This document shows positions 1 through 8,375 of a DNA stretch of 64,000 bases, one piece after another. Below the pieces are notes generated by a model. It was not told where the DNA came from and did not search any database. It worked only from the letters and a program-made list of their open reading frames with translations. Positions within the stretch are counted from its first letter, which is position 1, and every line of letters begins with the position of its first letter. Position numbers and translations under genes: made by a program. Location of the stretch: contig NZ_JALCCV010000004.1 of assembly GCF_022640935.1 (NCBI RefSeq), positions 1 through 64,000 on the forward strand. Reading direction: 5' to 3'. Source of the stretch: Bifidobacterium sp. GTDB taxonomy: Bacteria; Actinomycetota; Actinomycetes; Actinomycetales; Bifidobacteriaceae.

Positions 1-485
1 TGCGAACCATCGAACATTCGCGTCAGGTCAAGGGCGATGACATGCCGCCGGTTATCGGCGAAACGGTCTACGACATTGTCCGCACCGCCGTCGCGCCCGA
101 CGTCGCCGGCACCATCGGCGCCGTCGGTGTTCGCAGCCCTGGGCCGCGCGGCTGCACGTCCTGCATCGGCGTGGCCGTAGGCGCCGAGATAGAGCGCAAT
201 GACTTCAGGGTAGTCGCCCAGCTCCGCGCCTACGTAGCGCCCCGGCAATTCGGCGAGCCGCATGTGCGCGTTCTCGTAATCCCCTAAGACTTTTTGCCCG
301 CGCGGAACCGCTACTTTCCCGCCGCGCACCAGCATGACCGAAGTCGATTGCGCCTCCGGTCCGCCCAGCAGCGTCTCGATGAGTCCGGGCTCGCCCCTCC
401 GCCCGGTATCATAATCGGTGTCGCCCTGGGCCAACGGCAGGAACGGAAGCGCCTGGGTGAGCGCCAACGCAGAAAACGCCGCCAT
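1..485 (-). CDS. nudC: NudC-like NAD(+) diphosphatase, N-terminal part only
   Basis: An open minus-strand frame begins with ATG at 485 and runs off the left edge without a stop, giving 161 visible codons. The ATG overlaps the stop of the upstream hydrolase gene (ATGA), so the two are translationally coupled. The N-terminus has FLPLAQGDTDY, MLVRGGKVAVPRGQKVL and ALYLGAYG followed by VIALDLTR. From memory this resembles the non-catalytic N-terminal domain of actinobacterial NADH pyrophosphatases, which hydrolyse NAD(H) to NMN(H) and AMP. The Nudix box and zinc motif that would prove it lie outside the window. A Gly/Ala/Asp-rich low-complexity insert lies around residues 107-145. The name is tentative; the reading frame itself is solid. 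Confidence 0.5.
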   Translation of the reverse strand, partial: MAAFSALALTQALPFLPLAQGDTDYDTGRRGEPGLIETLLGGPEAQSTSVMLVRGGKVAVPRGQKVLGDYENAHMRLAELPGRYVGAELGDYPEVIALYLGAYGHADAGRAAARPRAANTDGADGAGDVGRDGGADNVVDRFADNRRHVIALDLTRMFDGS

Positions 486-1384
486 CAATCCTTCACCACC
501 GTATTTTCTACTGCCGCATGCTCTACCGCAGGATTTTCCACGACGCGTTGCATGAGATCGACCAGCGCCCGCGCCACAGCGGCCGGTTGCTCGACCGCGC
601 TGAAATGCCCGCAATCCTCGATTGTTGTAGCAGCCACTGCAGTGCCTGTCATCAAAGGCACGAAATCGCGCATGGCAGGAAGCGAAGGATCCAGCGCCCC
701 GCACACCACAGCCGATGGGACCGTGATCGTCGCGAGCTGATCTGTAAAGTCGGGCCTGCCCGCCGCCATGCGTTGCCGCCAGGCGATGCCTGCCGGGCTC
801 TGCCCGTGGATCCACCGGGTGAAGAGTTCGACGCATTGCTGCGATCGCTTGAATCTTGAATCCCCCGGCTGGGGCAGCGCGAAATGCATCACCGGTTCGA
901 CGCTGTGCCTCTCCTCGCACAGCGTGGCGATCCTGAGCCGATTCGCGCGGGCTTCGGGCGCGTCTTGACCGGGCTGCGTGTCGCACAGCGCAAGTCCAGC
1001 CAGCATATCCGGATGGCGCTTGACGATATCCATCGCCACATAGCCGCCCATTGACAGGCCGACGAACACGGCCTTTTCGAATCCGGCGCGGCGCACCAAA
1101 TCGACATAGGCATCCGTCATGCGATCAAGGGCCTGCGGGTATGAGCCGTCAGCTTCGACCGTCCCGCTCTGCGCGGCGCCAGGTATCGGGGTGTCTCCGG
1201 CACCAGGCATTTCAGGAGCCCAGATCGTGAATCGAGGCAGTCCCCGCTCGTCGGCAAGCCGCCCGATCAATGGCGCGCAATCGTCCCACATGCGGTGGTC
1301 GACCGGGAAAGCATGCACCAGCACGAGCGGTGCGGCATCGCCTGTTCCGGTGCGGTAGACGGTGTTTTTCAATGTCATTGTCAT
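485..1384 (-). CDS. alpha/beta hydrolase
   Basis: A 299-residue alpha/beta-hydrolase-fold protein, probably a cytosolic esterase, lactonase or related hydrolase. The nucleophile elbow is GLSMGG with Ser about residue 111. An early oxyanion-type strand VLVHAFPVDHRMW is present. A candidate acid lies in CGALDPSLP and a candidate catalytic His in EDCGHFSAVEQP, so the triad looks complete. I placed the start at 1384 (MTMTLKN) rather than the upstream ATG at 1414 because an AGGAGG sits 11 bases before it. The stop overlaps the start of the NudC-like gene, and the DUF4916 gene lies 172 bases upstream on the same strand. The substrate cannot be read from the sequence. Confidence 0.85.
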   Translation of the reverse strand: MTMTLKNTVYRTGTGDAAPLVLVHAFPVDHRMWDDCAPLIGRLADERGLPRFTIWAPEMPGAGDTPIPGAAQSGTVEADGSYPQALDRMTDAYVDLVRRAGFEKAVFVGLSMGGYVAMDIVKRHPDMLAGLALCDTQPGQDAPEARANRLRIATLCEERHSVEPVMHFALPQPGDSRFKRSQQCVELFTRWIHGQSPAGIAWRQRMAAGRPDFTDQLATITVPSAVVCGALDPSLPAMRDFVPLMTGTAVAATTIEDCGHFSAVEQPAAVARALVDLMQRVVENPAVEHAAVENTVVKD

Positions 1385-1556
1385 ATTGTTCAAAACCTCC
1401 TGGCATTCTTCCATTCGTTCTTTTCACACGCTATTGCCGCATGGCGCCGTTGCAGCTATTGCGACGCATGATCACAGCTCATCGTCTTGCGTTGCGTTTG
1501 AGCGAAACGCCTCAGCAAACACCGCGTCCCCCAGCTCCCCCGACCCACATGCCGGC

Positions 1557-2183
1557 TCATGCTCCGGCCCAAGCCAAAGCCTTGCGCACGATGTCGCCCT
1601 GCCCGTTGGGCATCTGTTCGATGCACCCTTGTATCTGATTTCCCTCGGGGTCGCACCATTCCACATCGAGCGTCTCGTCCTGCGGCTTGCAGTCGCCGGG
1701 GATGGGAACGACATAGCACAGCGCGATCGCATGCTGGCGCGGGTCGTAATACGGCGACACGCCCGGGGTGGGAAAGAATTCGGCCACGGTGAAGGGCTGC
1801 AGGCCAACTGGCAGATCAGGGATGGCGATATCGCCGAGGTCCTTGGCAATATTGCGCGCAATCGCTTCACGTAGCGTCTCATGGAACAGCACGCGCCCTG
1901 CGATCAACGTGCGCTCGACGGAGCCGTCCTCTCCCACATGCAGCAGCGAGCCGACCCGCGTCACCCGGCCCAGGTCGTCGGTGCGCACAGGGACGATCTG
2001 CACGTAGACGATGGGAATCTGGCGGCGGATTCGGTCGATGTCCTCGCGGGAAAGCCATCCGGGCGGATTCGCGTGCGCTGACCCGCGCACGAAATCCTCG
2101 GGCGTGATGCCGTCGAACGCCCCTCGGCGCCGGTTCGCATCGAAGTCATCGTCATCAGGCACTTCATCATTCAGGACTTGCAT
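1557..2183 (-). CDS. DUF4916 / NUDIX-hydrolase-family protein
   Basis: A 208-residue soluble protein of the actinobacterial DUF4916 group, usually described as Nudix-like. Visible landmarks are GWLSREDIDRIRRQIPIVYV near residue 45, followed by a long beta-rich core with LLHVGEDGSVERTLIAGRV. A conserved-looking C-terminal stretch covers PDLPVGLQPFTVAEFFPTP. No canonical Nudix box is evident, so catalytic activity is uncertain. It precedes the hydrolase and NudC-like genes on the same strand. The N-terminus is acidic (DDDDFD). The function of this family is not established. Confidence 0.75.
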   Translation of the reverse strand: MQVLNDEVPDDDDFDANRRRGAFDGITPEDFVRGSAHANPPGWLSREDIDRIRRQIPIVYVQIVPVRTDDLGRVTRVGSLLHVGEDGSVERTLIAGRVLFHETLREAIARNIAKDLGDIAIPDLPVGLQPFTVAEFFPTPGVSPYYDPRQHAIALCYVVPIPGDCKPQDETLDVEWCDPEGNQIQGCIEQMPNGQGDIVRKALAWAGA

Positions 2184-2483
2184 GACTCCTATTATCGCCC
2201 GGGATTATCACCGTCGCATCAGCGAATTCTGTGGGAATTGTGGATATCTCACTGCGCTGCCTGCGCATCGCATGGATGAGGCAACTGCACATGACACAGG
2301 CCGCAACGCTTGAGGCCTGTAACGAAACGCCACCGGGAGCGGCGAATCCTGGATGCAGCGCATTGCTGCTATTCCCCGCGACCCCGCTTTTCGCCTAAGA
2401 GCTTATCCCAGGCGGGTTTGTTGAGTGGTGCTGGAATGCTGGAAGCGTAAATGGCGCGACAGATATATGGAAAGGAGCCAATA
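2184..2483. other. intergenic region with no gene seen
   Basis: This 300-base divergent gap separates the minus-strand DUF4916 gene from trxA. I found no tRNA, recognised riboswitch or credible small ORF. It must hold the promoters for both flanking genes, but no convincing -35/-10 pair could be picked by eye. Confidence 0.5.
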
Positions 2484-2858
2484 ATGGCAACTACAGCTCT
2501 CACCGCACAGAACTTTGAACAAACGCTCACCGGCAACGAACTGGTCCTCGTGGATTTCTGGGCCACGTGGTGCGGCCCGTGCAAGGCGTTCGGACCGGTG
2601 TACGAGAAGGCGAGCGAGGCCAATCCGGACATAGTCTTCGCCAAGGTCGACATCGATCAGAATCAGGAGCTCGCCTCTGCGGCCGATATCAAGGCCGTGC
2701 CGACCCTGATGATCGCCAAGAAGGGACAGATCATCTTCAAGCAGGCGGGCGCACTACGCTCCTCCGACCTCGATGACCTTATCTCGCAAGCGAAGGGCCT
2801 CGACCTGGACGCCGCCAATGCGAAGAAGCAGGACGAATCCCCGAGCCTGAAAGCCTGA
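2484..2858 (+). CDS. trxA: thioredoxin
   Basis: A 124-residue cytosolic thioredoxin, a disulfide reductant normally recharged by thioredoxin reductase. The active site WCGPCK is at residues 29-34 after VLVDFWATWC, and the cis-proline loop VPTLMI follows about 40 residues later. The start at 2484 is preceded by AAAGGAG at good spacing; an in-frame ATG at 2451 lacks a site and would add 11 residues. The tail after the thioredoxin fold (about 20 residues, KGLDLDAANAKKQDESPSLKA) is slightly longer and more charged than in minimal thioredoxins. It stands alone, followed by a large hairpin. Confidence 0.95.
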   Translation: MATTALTAQNFEQTLTGNELVLVDFWATWCGPCKAFGPVYEKASEANPDIVFAKVDIDQNQELASAADIKAVPTLMIAKKGQIIFKQAGALRSSDLDDLISQAKGLDLDAANAKKQDESPSLKA

Positions 2859-2956
2859 CTTCGGCCATGTCCCACGGTGGCATGGTTCGCGAGTCATAGT
2901 TCGACGCCATCGGTGTTGTCCCTATACGGCTATGCCGCGGTTCGATAGCCCGACAC

Positions 2957-3002
2957 CAAGATGCGGCGGAGCCGCGGAAAAATCCGGCTCCGTCGCATCT
3001 TG
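2957..3002. terminator. large hairpin downstream of trxA
   Basis: An inverted repeat with about 18 paired positions and one mismatch encloses a 10-base A-rich loop. The arms start CAAGATGCG and end CGCATCTTG. It lies 99 bases after the trxA stop and upstream of the G5/lysozyme-like gene. No T-run follows, so it may stop transcription without a classic U-tract or act as a structural element. Confidence 0.5.
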
Positions 3003-3082
3003 CCATGTCTGCCCCGGCGCGGATTCCACATTGACGCAGCTCGTGCCGTGGCCTGCAGAACAGGCAGTGCAGACACAGCGAA

Positions 3083-3111
3083 TTGTGAAGACTTCCACAC
3101 CACTTTATATA
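3083..3111 (+). promoter_or_regulatory. candidate sigma-70-type promoter for the Rpf-like gene
   Basis: TTGTGA (-35) and TATATA (-10) are separated by 17 bases, each matching consensus at 4 of 6 positions. The predicted leader to the ATG at 3238 would be about 120 bases. I looked for a c-di-AMP (ydaO) riboswitch, common before rpf genes in actinobacteria, and did not recognise one. Confidence 0.45.
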
Positions 3112-3237
3112 GTAGTGGGCTATGCGCATACCCACTGGTTACCGCGAGCAGCGGTTCGGCCGAGATCGGCGGTTCCAAGGAGCACGAATTGCACCGCTCA
3201 GGCGTGCCGCTGGATTATTGGTTGAACAAGGAGCATA

Positions 3238-4263
3238 ATGGCCAACCACCGCAAGGAAGTGCCCACGCTGAGATCACTGAGCAAACGGCAGTGGACGAAA
3301 ATCGCAGCGTTTCTCGTTGCCGTAGGCTTGCTTTCCGGTGCGGGTGTCGCCTCGCGCAGCTTCTATGCGGCGGAGCATCAGACTTCGCATGTCACCGCAT
3401 ATTCCGCCACCGACGCCAACGCGCAAGAGGTGTCCCGCGGCTCCTTCCGCGAACCGCTGCGTGGCGCCAACGCCAACACCGTCTATGTCACGGTGAAGGT
3501 GAACGGCCAATCCCGCGTCGTGCTCGGCGATAATTTCACCGATGTTAAATCCGTGCTCGACACGGGCGATATCACCCTCGAACCGAATGACACCGTCTCC
3601 CCCGCGCTGAACACGAAAGTCACCGAATCCACCGTGATCACCATCAGTCGCGCGGGCGCGCGGCTGGAGACCTCGCAGTCTCCCATCGACTTCAACATCG
3701 TGAAGAAGGAGACCTCCGCACTGCTGCGGGGACAGCAGAAGGTCGAGACCGAAGGCAAGGCCGGCGTGATGGAGACCACGAGCATCGTCACCCGGGCCGG
3801 CGGCAAGGTCGTTGACTCGAATGTCTTCGCTTCCTTCGTCAAATCCGCACCGGTCGACAAGGTCATCCTCATCGGCACCGGCACGAGTTCCAGTGGTTCC
3901 GGATCGGCCTCGGCCGGCGGGGCGGCGCGTGCCGCGGCTGCCAGCATCGGCACCACCGTTCCCGCAGGCGCGATGCAGCAGTGGGCGCATGACTACATGC
4001 TCTCCAACGGTTATTCGGAAGCCGATTTCAGCGCCACGGTCTTCATTATTTCGCATGAATCCGGCTGGCGCGTCAACGCCATGAACCCATCCGGCGCCTA
4101 CGGCCTGCCTCAGGCGCTGCCAGGCAGCAAGATGGGCAGTATGGGCGCCGACTGGGCAACGAACTATCAGACGCAGCTCCGGTGGTTCTGGCAGTATTGC
4201 GCAGGCCGCTACGGCTCTGTCCAGGGCGCCTACCAGTACTGGCTTTCGCACCACAATTACTGA
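3238..4263 (+). CDS. secreted G5/DUF348 protein with C-terminal lysozyme-like (Rpf-type) domain
   Basis: A 341-residue exported cell-wall protein. Residues about 22-42 form an uncleaved anchor or signal segment after a basic N-terminus. A DUF348-like region (VYVTVKVNGQSRVVLGDN, about 80-150) and a G5-type region (about 155-215, KKETSALLRGQQKVETEGKA) follow. A Ser/Gly/Ala linker then leads to a small transglycosylase-like domain. There HESGWRVNAMNPSGAYGLPQ holds the likely catalytic Glu, and the C-terminus has WFWQYCAGRYGS. This layout is that of actinobacterial resuscitation-promoting factors, which cut peptidoglycan. AAGGAG precedes the ATG. The gene is monocistronic between hairpin and SDR gene. 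Confidence 0.85.
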   Translation: MANHRKEVPTLRSLSKRQWTKIAAFLVAVGLLSGAGVASRSFYAAEHQTSHVTAYSATDANAQEVSRGSFREPLRGANANTVYVTVKVNGQSRVVLGDNFTDVKSVLDTGDITLEPNDTVSPALNTKVTESTVITISRAGARLETSQSPIDFNIVKKETSALLRGQQKVETEGKAGVMETTSIVTRAGGKVVDSNVFASFVKSAPVDKVILIGTGTSSSGSGSASAGGAARAAAASIGTTVPAGAMQQWAHDYMLSNGYSEADFSATVFIISHESGWRVNAMNPSGAYGLPQALPGSKMGSMGADWATNYQTQLRWFWQYCAGRYGSVQGAYQYWLSHHNY

Positions 4264-4401
4264 TCGGCCCGGCCTGCGGCTGGCGCCGGTGATGCGACGC
4301 CCTGCCTCAGCAGCATCACCCTGGGCCGGGGGATGTGCTTTGCGCCTATGCTGGCTCGGAAAATGACCGTATCGGAATGGCATCTCAGGAAAGGCAGCAC
4401 C

Positions 4402-5100
4402 ATGGCGAACGGAATCGCAATCGTGACCGGATGCGCGGCAGGGCTGGGCTACGAACTCACGCGCCAGCTGATCGACAAAGGCTGGCTGGTGTGCGGCGTA
4501 GATTTCAATGCAACCGCCATGCGCAAACTCGCCGATGAATCCGATGCCGCGCATTTCCGCGCATTCGTCGGAGACATCACCGACGAATGCTTCGCACAGC
4601 GAACGTTAGCGCAGATCAGCAGACTCGGCCATGTGGATCTGCTGATCAACAACGCCGGCCAGCCATCGTTCAAGAAGCCGACCGGGTATACGGCCGACGA
4701 CGTGGCTCGCTGTCTCAAGGGCCTCACCGGCATGATCCTGTGGTGCGTGCAGACGCTCAAGGCCTGCGGCGAACAAGATCTCAAGATCGCGAATGTGATG
4801 AGCACCGCCGCCACGCGCGGCAATGCGAACGAATCCGTATATTGCGCCGCCAAATGGGGCGAACGCGGCTACACGGAAAGCCTCAAGGCAGCATACAAGG
4901 GTAGCAGCGTCAGCATAGTCGGCGTCTATCCTGGCGGCATCGACACTGACTTCTACCGCGACAGCCACGATTACGTGTCGCCCGGAAAACAGCACTCGTT
5001 CATGCGCGCCGACGAGCTCGCCTCCATCATCCTGGCCAACCTCGTCAACGATCTCAATCTCACCGTCTCCGACATCCGCATCGACCGCAACCCGAGGTGA
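4402..5100 (+). CDS. short-chain dehydrogenase/reductase
   Basis: A 232-residue classical SDR, a cytosolic NAD(P)(H)-dependent oxidoreductase. The cofactor motif TGCAAGLG is at residues 9-16, NNAG follows a VDLLI strand, and the catalytic set is Ser in VMSTAATR plus YCAAK. The acidic residue in VCGVDFN at the end of the second strand favours NAD(H) over NADP(H). The start at 4402 follows GGAAAGGCAGCACC; an upstream in-frame ATG at 4333 lacks such a site. The protein is shorter than the usual 250 residues, mostly at the C-terminus. Substrate unknown; no operon partner. Confidence 0.85.
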   Translation: MANGIAIVTGCAAGLGYELTRQLIDKGWLVCGVDFNATAMRKLADESDAAHFRAFVGDITDECFAQRTLAQISRLGHVDLLINNAGQPSFKKPTGYTADDVARCLKGLTGMILWCVQTLKACGEQDLKIANVMSTAATRGNANESVYCAAKWGERGYTESLKAAYKGSSVSIVGVYPGGIDTDFYRDSHDYVSPGKQHSFMRADELASIILANLVNDLNLTVSDIRIDRNPR

Positions 5101-5293
5101 TGCGCTTGCCGCCAAAAACGCAGCGGCTCTGGAATGGGTGTGTACAGTGGCACCATGCGCGTCCGTGCGCTCAGCCGCAGGGATGAATAGCCGACGGCTG
5201 GCGTGAGCCTGATATTCATCCGTTGGCGTTACCTACGGCATGCCGCCAACCGTTCGATGCAGCGATAATCTTCGCGCCTGCCAACGATATGGT

Positions 5294-5340
5294 CCGCCAG
5301 CACCCCGCCAGTGCGCTGCGTTCCGGTGGCGTGCTGGCGG
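5294..5340 (-). terminator. hairpin downstream of the GH1 gene
   Basis: Perfect 10-base arms CCGCCAGCAC and GTGCTGGCGG enclose 27 bases that can pair further. It lies just past the stop of the minus-strand glycosidase gene. There is no clear U-run, so termination is plausible rather than certain. Confidence 0.4.
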
Positions 5341-5351
5341 CCATGATCAGT

Positions 5352-6542
5352 TCATCGATACGGATGCGAAACCGTATGAGTACGAGAAACATCTCCCAAC
5401 CAGCCCAATGAAGGCTTCGGCCGGCGTTCGAATGTCTCCTTGTCCCAACCGACCAAACCGAATGTGGGTTTGAACGAACCCCACTCGTAGTTGTCGAGCA
5501 GGGACCAATGCGTGTAGCCGAGCACGGCGATGCCATCCTTCATGGCTTCATGCACGCCGGCGAGCGCGTCAAAGGTATAGTCGATGCGGCGTCGATCATC
5601 GTTCGTGGCGAGGCCGTTCTCGGTGATGAAGATCGGCGTATGCCCGGCTGTCTCCCATGTATGCCGCACTGCGATGCCGAGCGCAGGCGGGAAATACTCC
5701 CAGCCGGTCAGGGTGCGCTCCACTGCGTCGGCTATCGGCACTGGGCCGTTCTTGCCGACAAAGGTGCGCAGATACGCCTGGACGCCGATGAAATCGTCGC
5801 CCGACCCCTCCTTGGTGAAATAGTCCTCGCGCGGATACTGATATTCTTCCATCTCCCTTTCGCAGCCCGGCACAGCGTGAAAAGCCTGGCAGGCGATGGT
5901 CCAGCCGACCTTGGATCCGGGCAGCTGCTCCTTGATAATGCCGCGGGCCATGTGATGAGCCGATACCAGCGCCTTGGAGATTACCGGATCAGGCGCCGGC
6001 AGAGAGGCCGCAATGAAATCGGTGCCCTGCGTGCCGCCTTGCGTGAGCGCGACCATATTCGGCTCGTTGATGGTGCATATCCATGTCACATCATCCAGAA
6101 TCTGCAGCACGTAACGCACATAGCGTTCGAACTTCTCGAGTGCGTCCGGCCTGTCCCAACCGCCTTTCGCGGCGAACCAGAGCGGCATGCTGAAATGGTA
6201 CAACGTCACCATGGGCTCGACTCCGCATTCGCGGCAGGTGTCGATCATCCGTCGGTAGTGCAGCAGCTGCGCTTTGGAGAAGCACCCTTCCGCCGGCTCG
6301 ATACGTGCCCATTCAATGCCGAATCGATACATTGCCAGCCCGCTTTCGGCGAGCAGTTTGATGTCTTCGTCATACCGGTTGTAACTGTCGCAGGAGTCCC
6401 CGGAAGGTTCGCTGACGTCAGTGCGGGGCGAATGCTCGCGCGCCCACCAGTCGCTGGCGACATTGTTGCCTTCGACCTGATGCGGAGCCGTAGCGGCTCC
6501 CCAGATGAAATTCTCAGGAAAATCGAAAACAGGGGAAGTCAT
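5352..6542 (-). CDS. glycoside hydrolase family 1 beta-glucosidase-type enzyme
   Basis: A 396-residue cytosolic GH1 retaining glycosidase. The N-terminal signature FPENFIWGAATAPHQVEG is intact. The acid/base Glu is in TINEPN (about residue 160) and the nucleophile Glu in ITENG (about residue 308). The C-terminal WSLLDNYEWGSFKPTFGLV is typical. It is somewhat shorter than the usual 440-480 residues. As the last gene of an ABC sugar-uptake operon, it probably cleaves an imported beta-glucoside or short beta-linked disaccharide. Exact sugar specificity is not readable. Start ATG at 6542 follows an AAGGAATC sequence. Confidence 0.9.
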   Translation of the reverse strand: MTSPVFDFPENFIWGAATAPHQVEGNNVASDWWAREHSPRTDVSEPSGDSCDSYNRYDEDIKLLAESGLAMYRFGIEWARIEPAEGCFSKAQLLHYRRMIDTCRECGVEPMVTLYHFSMPLWFAAKGGWDRPDALEKFERYVRYVLQILDDVTWICTINEPNMVALTQGGTQGTDFIAASLPAPDPVISKALVSAHHMARGIIKEQLPGSKVGWTIACQAFHAVPGCEREMEEYQYPREDYFTKEGSGDDFIGVQAYLRTFVGKNGPVPIADAVERTLTGWEYFPPALGIAVRHTWETAGHTPIFITENGLATNDDRRRIDYTFDALAGVHEAMKDGIAVLGYTHWSLLDNYEWGSFKPTFGLVGWDKETFERRPKPSLGWLGDVSRTHTVSHPYR

Positions 6543-6556
6543 ATGATTCCTTTCAA

Positions 6557-7438
6557 TTATTTAATGCCCGTCATCGTTACTCCCTGAATGAAGTAGCGCT
6601 GCAGGAAGATGAACAACAGCAGGATAGGCGTGATCACAAGAACCGCCCCGGCAAGCAGCACACTGTAGTTCGTCGCGTTCTGACCGGTGGAGTACAGCGA
6701 AAGGGCTACTGGAAGCGTATACATCTCCTCGGTCTGTGCCGAGACCAACGGCCAGAGGAAGTTATTCCAGCTGGACAGGAACGTCAGAATAGACAGCGTC
6801 GCCAACGGCGGGCCGCATTGCGGCATCACGACTTGGAAGAAGATGCGCAACTCCCCCGCGCCATCCACCCGCGCAGCCTCCATCAAGGCATCGGGAATGC
6901 CTGCTATGAATTGCCTCATCAGGAACACTCCTATAGGTTGGCATAGGAACGGGAGGATCAGCGCCGCATAGGTGTTGGCCAGATGCATGTTCGAGATGAT
7001 GACGAACAGAGGCACAAAGGTGGCGACGCTTGGCACCATCAATGTGACCATGACTGCGCCAAACAGAATGTTCTTGCCCGCGAAATTCATTTTGGCCAAG
7101 GCATAGCCGACCATTGAACAGAACACCATATTCCCCAACACGGTGATAACGGCTACGACCAAGCTATTGGTGAAATATGATCCGAAATGCAGCTGCGTGA
7201 ACCATCGCGCAAAGTTGGCAAGCGTCGCATGCTCAGGCAAAAGCCTCGGAGGCCTGGCGAGAATCTCACCCTGCGTTTTCAACGATCCCAAAGCCATCCA
7301 CAGGAACGGGAATATCCATGCGACTGCGATTATCGACAATACGATGTACGACAATCCGCGGCCTTTCATAAACCGGCGCCGTAGCCGCAGCCTGTTCTCC
7401 GGCACCTGCACAGGAATAGGTGGCCTTGTTGCACTCAT
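6557..7438 (-). CDS. carbohydrate ABC transporter permease (MalG type)
   Basis: A 293-residue inner membrane permease of the CUT1 sugar ABC family, with about six membrane segments beginning at residue 30 (LSYIVLSIIAVAWIFPFLWM). The cytoplasmic ATPase-contact loop reads EAARVDGAGELRIFFQVVMP, the EAA-type motif. It pairs with the MalF-type permease 14 bases upstream. No ATPase gene is in the operon, so a shared MsiK-like ATPase elsewhere is expected, as is usual for bifidobacterial CUT1 systems. Confidence 0.92.
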   Translation of the reverse strand: MSATRPPIPVQVPENRLRLRRRFMKGRGLSYIVLSIIAVAWIFPFLWMALGSLKTQGEILARPPRLLPEHATLANFARWFTQLHFGSYFTNSLVVAVITVLGNMVFCSMVGYALAKMNFAGKNILFGAVMVTLMVPSVATFVPLFVIISNMHLANTYAALILPFLCQPIGVFLMRQFIAGIPDALMEAARVDGAGELRIFFQVVMPQCGPPLATLSILTFLSSWNNFLWPLVSAQTEEMYTLPVALSLYSTGQNATNYSVLLAGAVLVITPILLLFIFLQRYFIQGVTMTGIK

Positions 7439-7452
7439 AATATCTCTCCCTT

Positions 7453-8370
7453 TCAGCGCTCAGACCGAAGGATACGGAACTGCACCATGCTCACTACGGC
7501 AATGATGACAAAGAGCACCCAGCTGGCGGCAGATGCGATGCCATACTGACCGAATCCGAATTTCTGGTACACGTAATATGCAGCGGACAGCGTAGAATCC
7601 AGCGGTCCGCCTTGGGTCATTACGAAGGATTCCTCGAAGAACTGAAGATAAGCGACCGAAAGCAGCACCGCCCCCAGCAACAAGGTCGGCTTAAGCAGCG
7701 GCAAGGTAATAGAACGAAAGGTTCGCCACCGGCTCGCACCATCGATTGCGGCAGCTTCCGTAAGCTCTTCAGGGACAGCCTGTAGGCCTGCAAGGAAAAT
7801 GATCATCAGCGTGCCCATATTGCGCCAGATCGTCATGATCATCAGTGCCGGCAACGCATATCTTGTGTCATGAAGCCAGTCGGGCCCGGTGACGCCCACG
7901 AGCGCCAACAGCGAATTCAGTAGACCGTCGCCCTGCAGAATGTAGCGCCACACCACCGAAACGGCGACCACGCTGGCAACGACCGGTGCATAGAACAACG
8001 CGCGGAAGAATGCGTTGAGATGCTGCGCCCCCTTGTTGAGCGCCACCGCGAAGGCCAAGGCGATCACCATGGTAATCGGCAGGCCGATGAGTACGAAGAC
8101 GCCCGTGACGCTCAGCGAATGCATGAAACGTGGATCGCTGAACAGCGCCGCATATTGTTTCAGCGCGACAAAATTCACATTGAATGGCGTACGCAGATCA
8201 CGAGATGTGATGTCGGTGAACGACATTGCCGTAGAAGAGATGAGAGGGATCAGCATGAACACGCAGAAGATAATAACGAAAGGCAGCGCGAATCCCCATG
8301 CCAGCACAGTCTGGCGACGGCGAAGGGCGCTGCCTGTGCCCTTCGCCTTGCTTGATGCACGTCTGAACAT
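7453..8370 (-). CDS. carbohydrate ABC transporter permease (MalF type)
   Basis: A 305-residue membrane permease, the first permease of the operon. A basic N-terminus precedes a membrane segment at about residues 24-46 (LAWGFALPFVIIFCVFMLIP). The EAA loop is TEAAAIDGASRWRTFRSITLP. It lies 5 bases after the binding-protein gene and directly before the MalG-type gene. With that gene it would form the transmembrane pore for the sugar later cut by the GH1 enzyme. Confidence 0.92.
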   Translation of the reverse strand: MFRRASSKAKGTGSALRRRQTVLAWGFALPFVIIFCVFMLIPLISSTAMSFTDITSRDLRTPFNVNFVALKQYAALFSDPRFMHSLSVTGVFVLIGLPITMVIALAFAVALNKGAQHLNAFFRALFYAPVVASVVAVSVVWRYILQGDGLLNSLLALVGVTGPDWLHDTRYALPALMIMTIWRNMGTLMIIFLAGLQAVPEELTEAAAIDGASRWRTFRSITLPLLKPTLLLGAVLLSVAYLQFFEESFVMTQGGPLDSTLSAAYYVYQKFGFGQYGIASAASWVLFVIIAVVSMVQFRILRSER

Positions 8371-8375
8371 CGTGC

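Noticed and set aside
3112..3237. Possible c-di-AMP (ydaO) riboswitch before the Rpf-like gene
   Set aside because: The expected conserved blocks were not found; the leader of about 120 bases shows only weak hairpins.
3274..4554. Long 426-codon minus-strand frame opposite the Rpf-like gene
   Set aside because: Its composition (His/Arg/Gly-rich, no domain) is that of an antisense shadow, and the plus strand has a convincing secreted protein.
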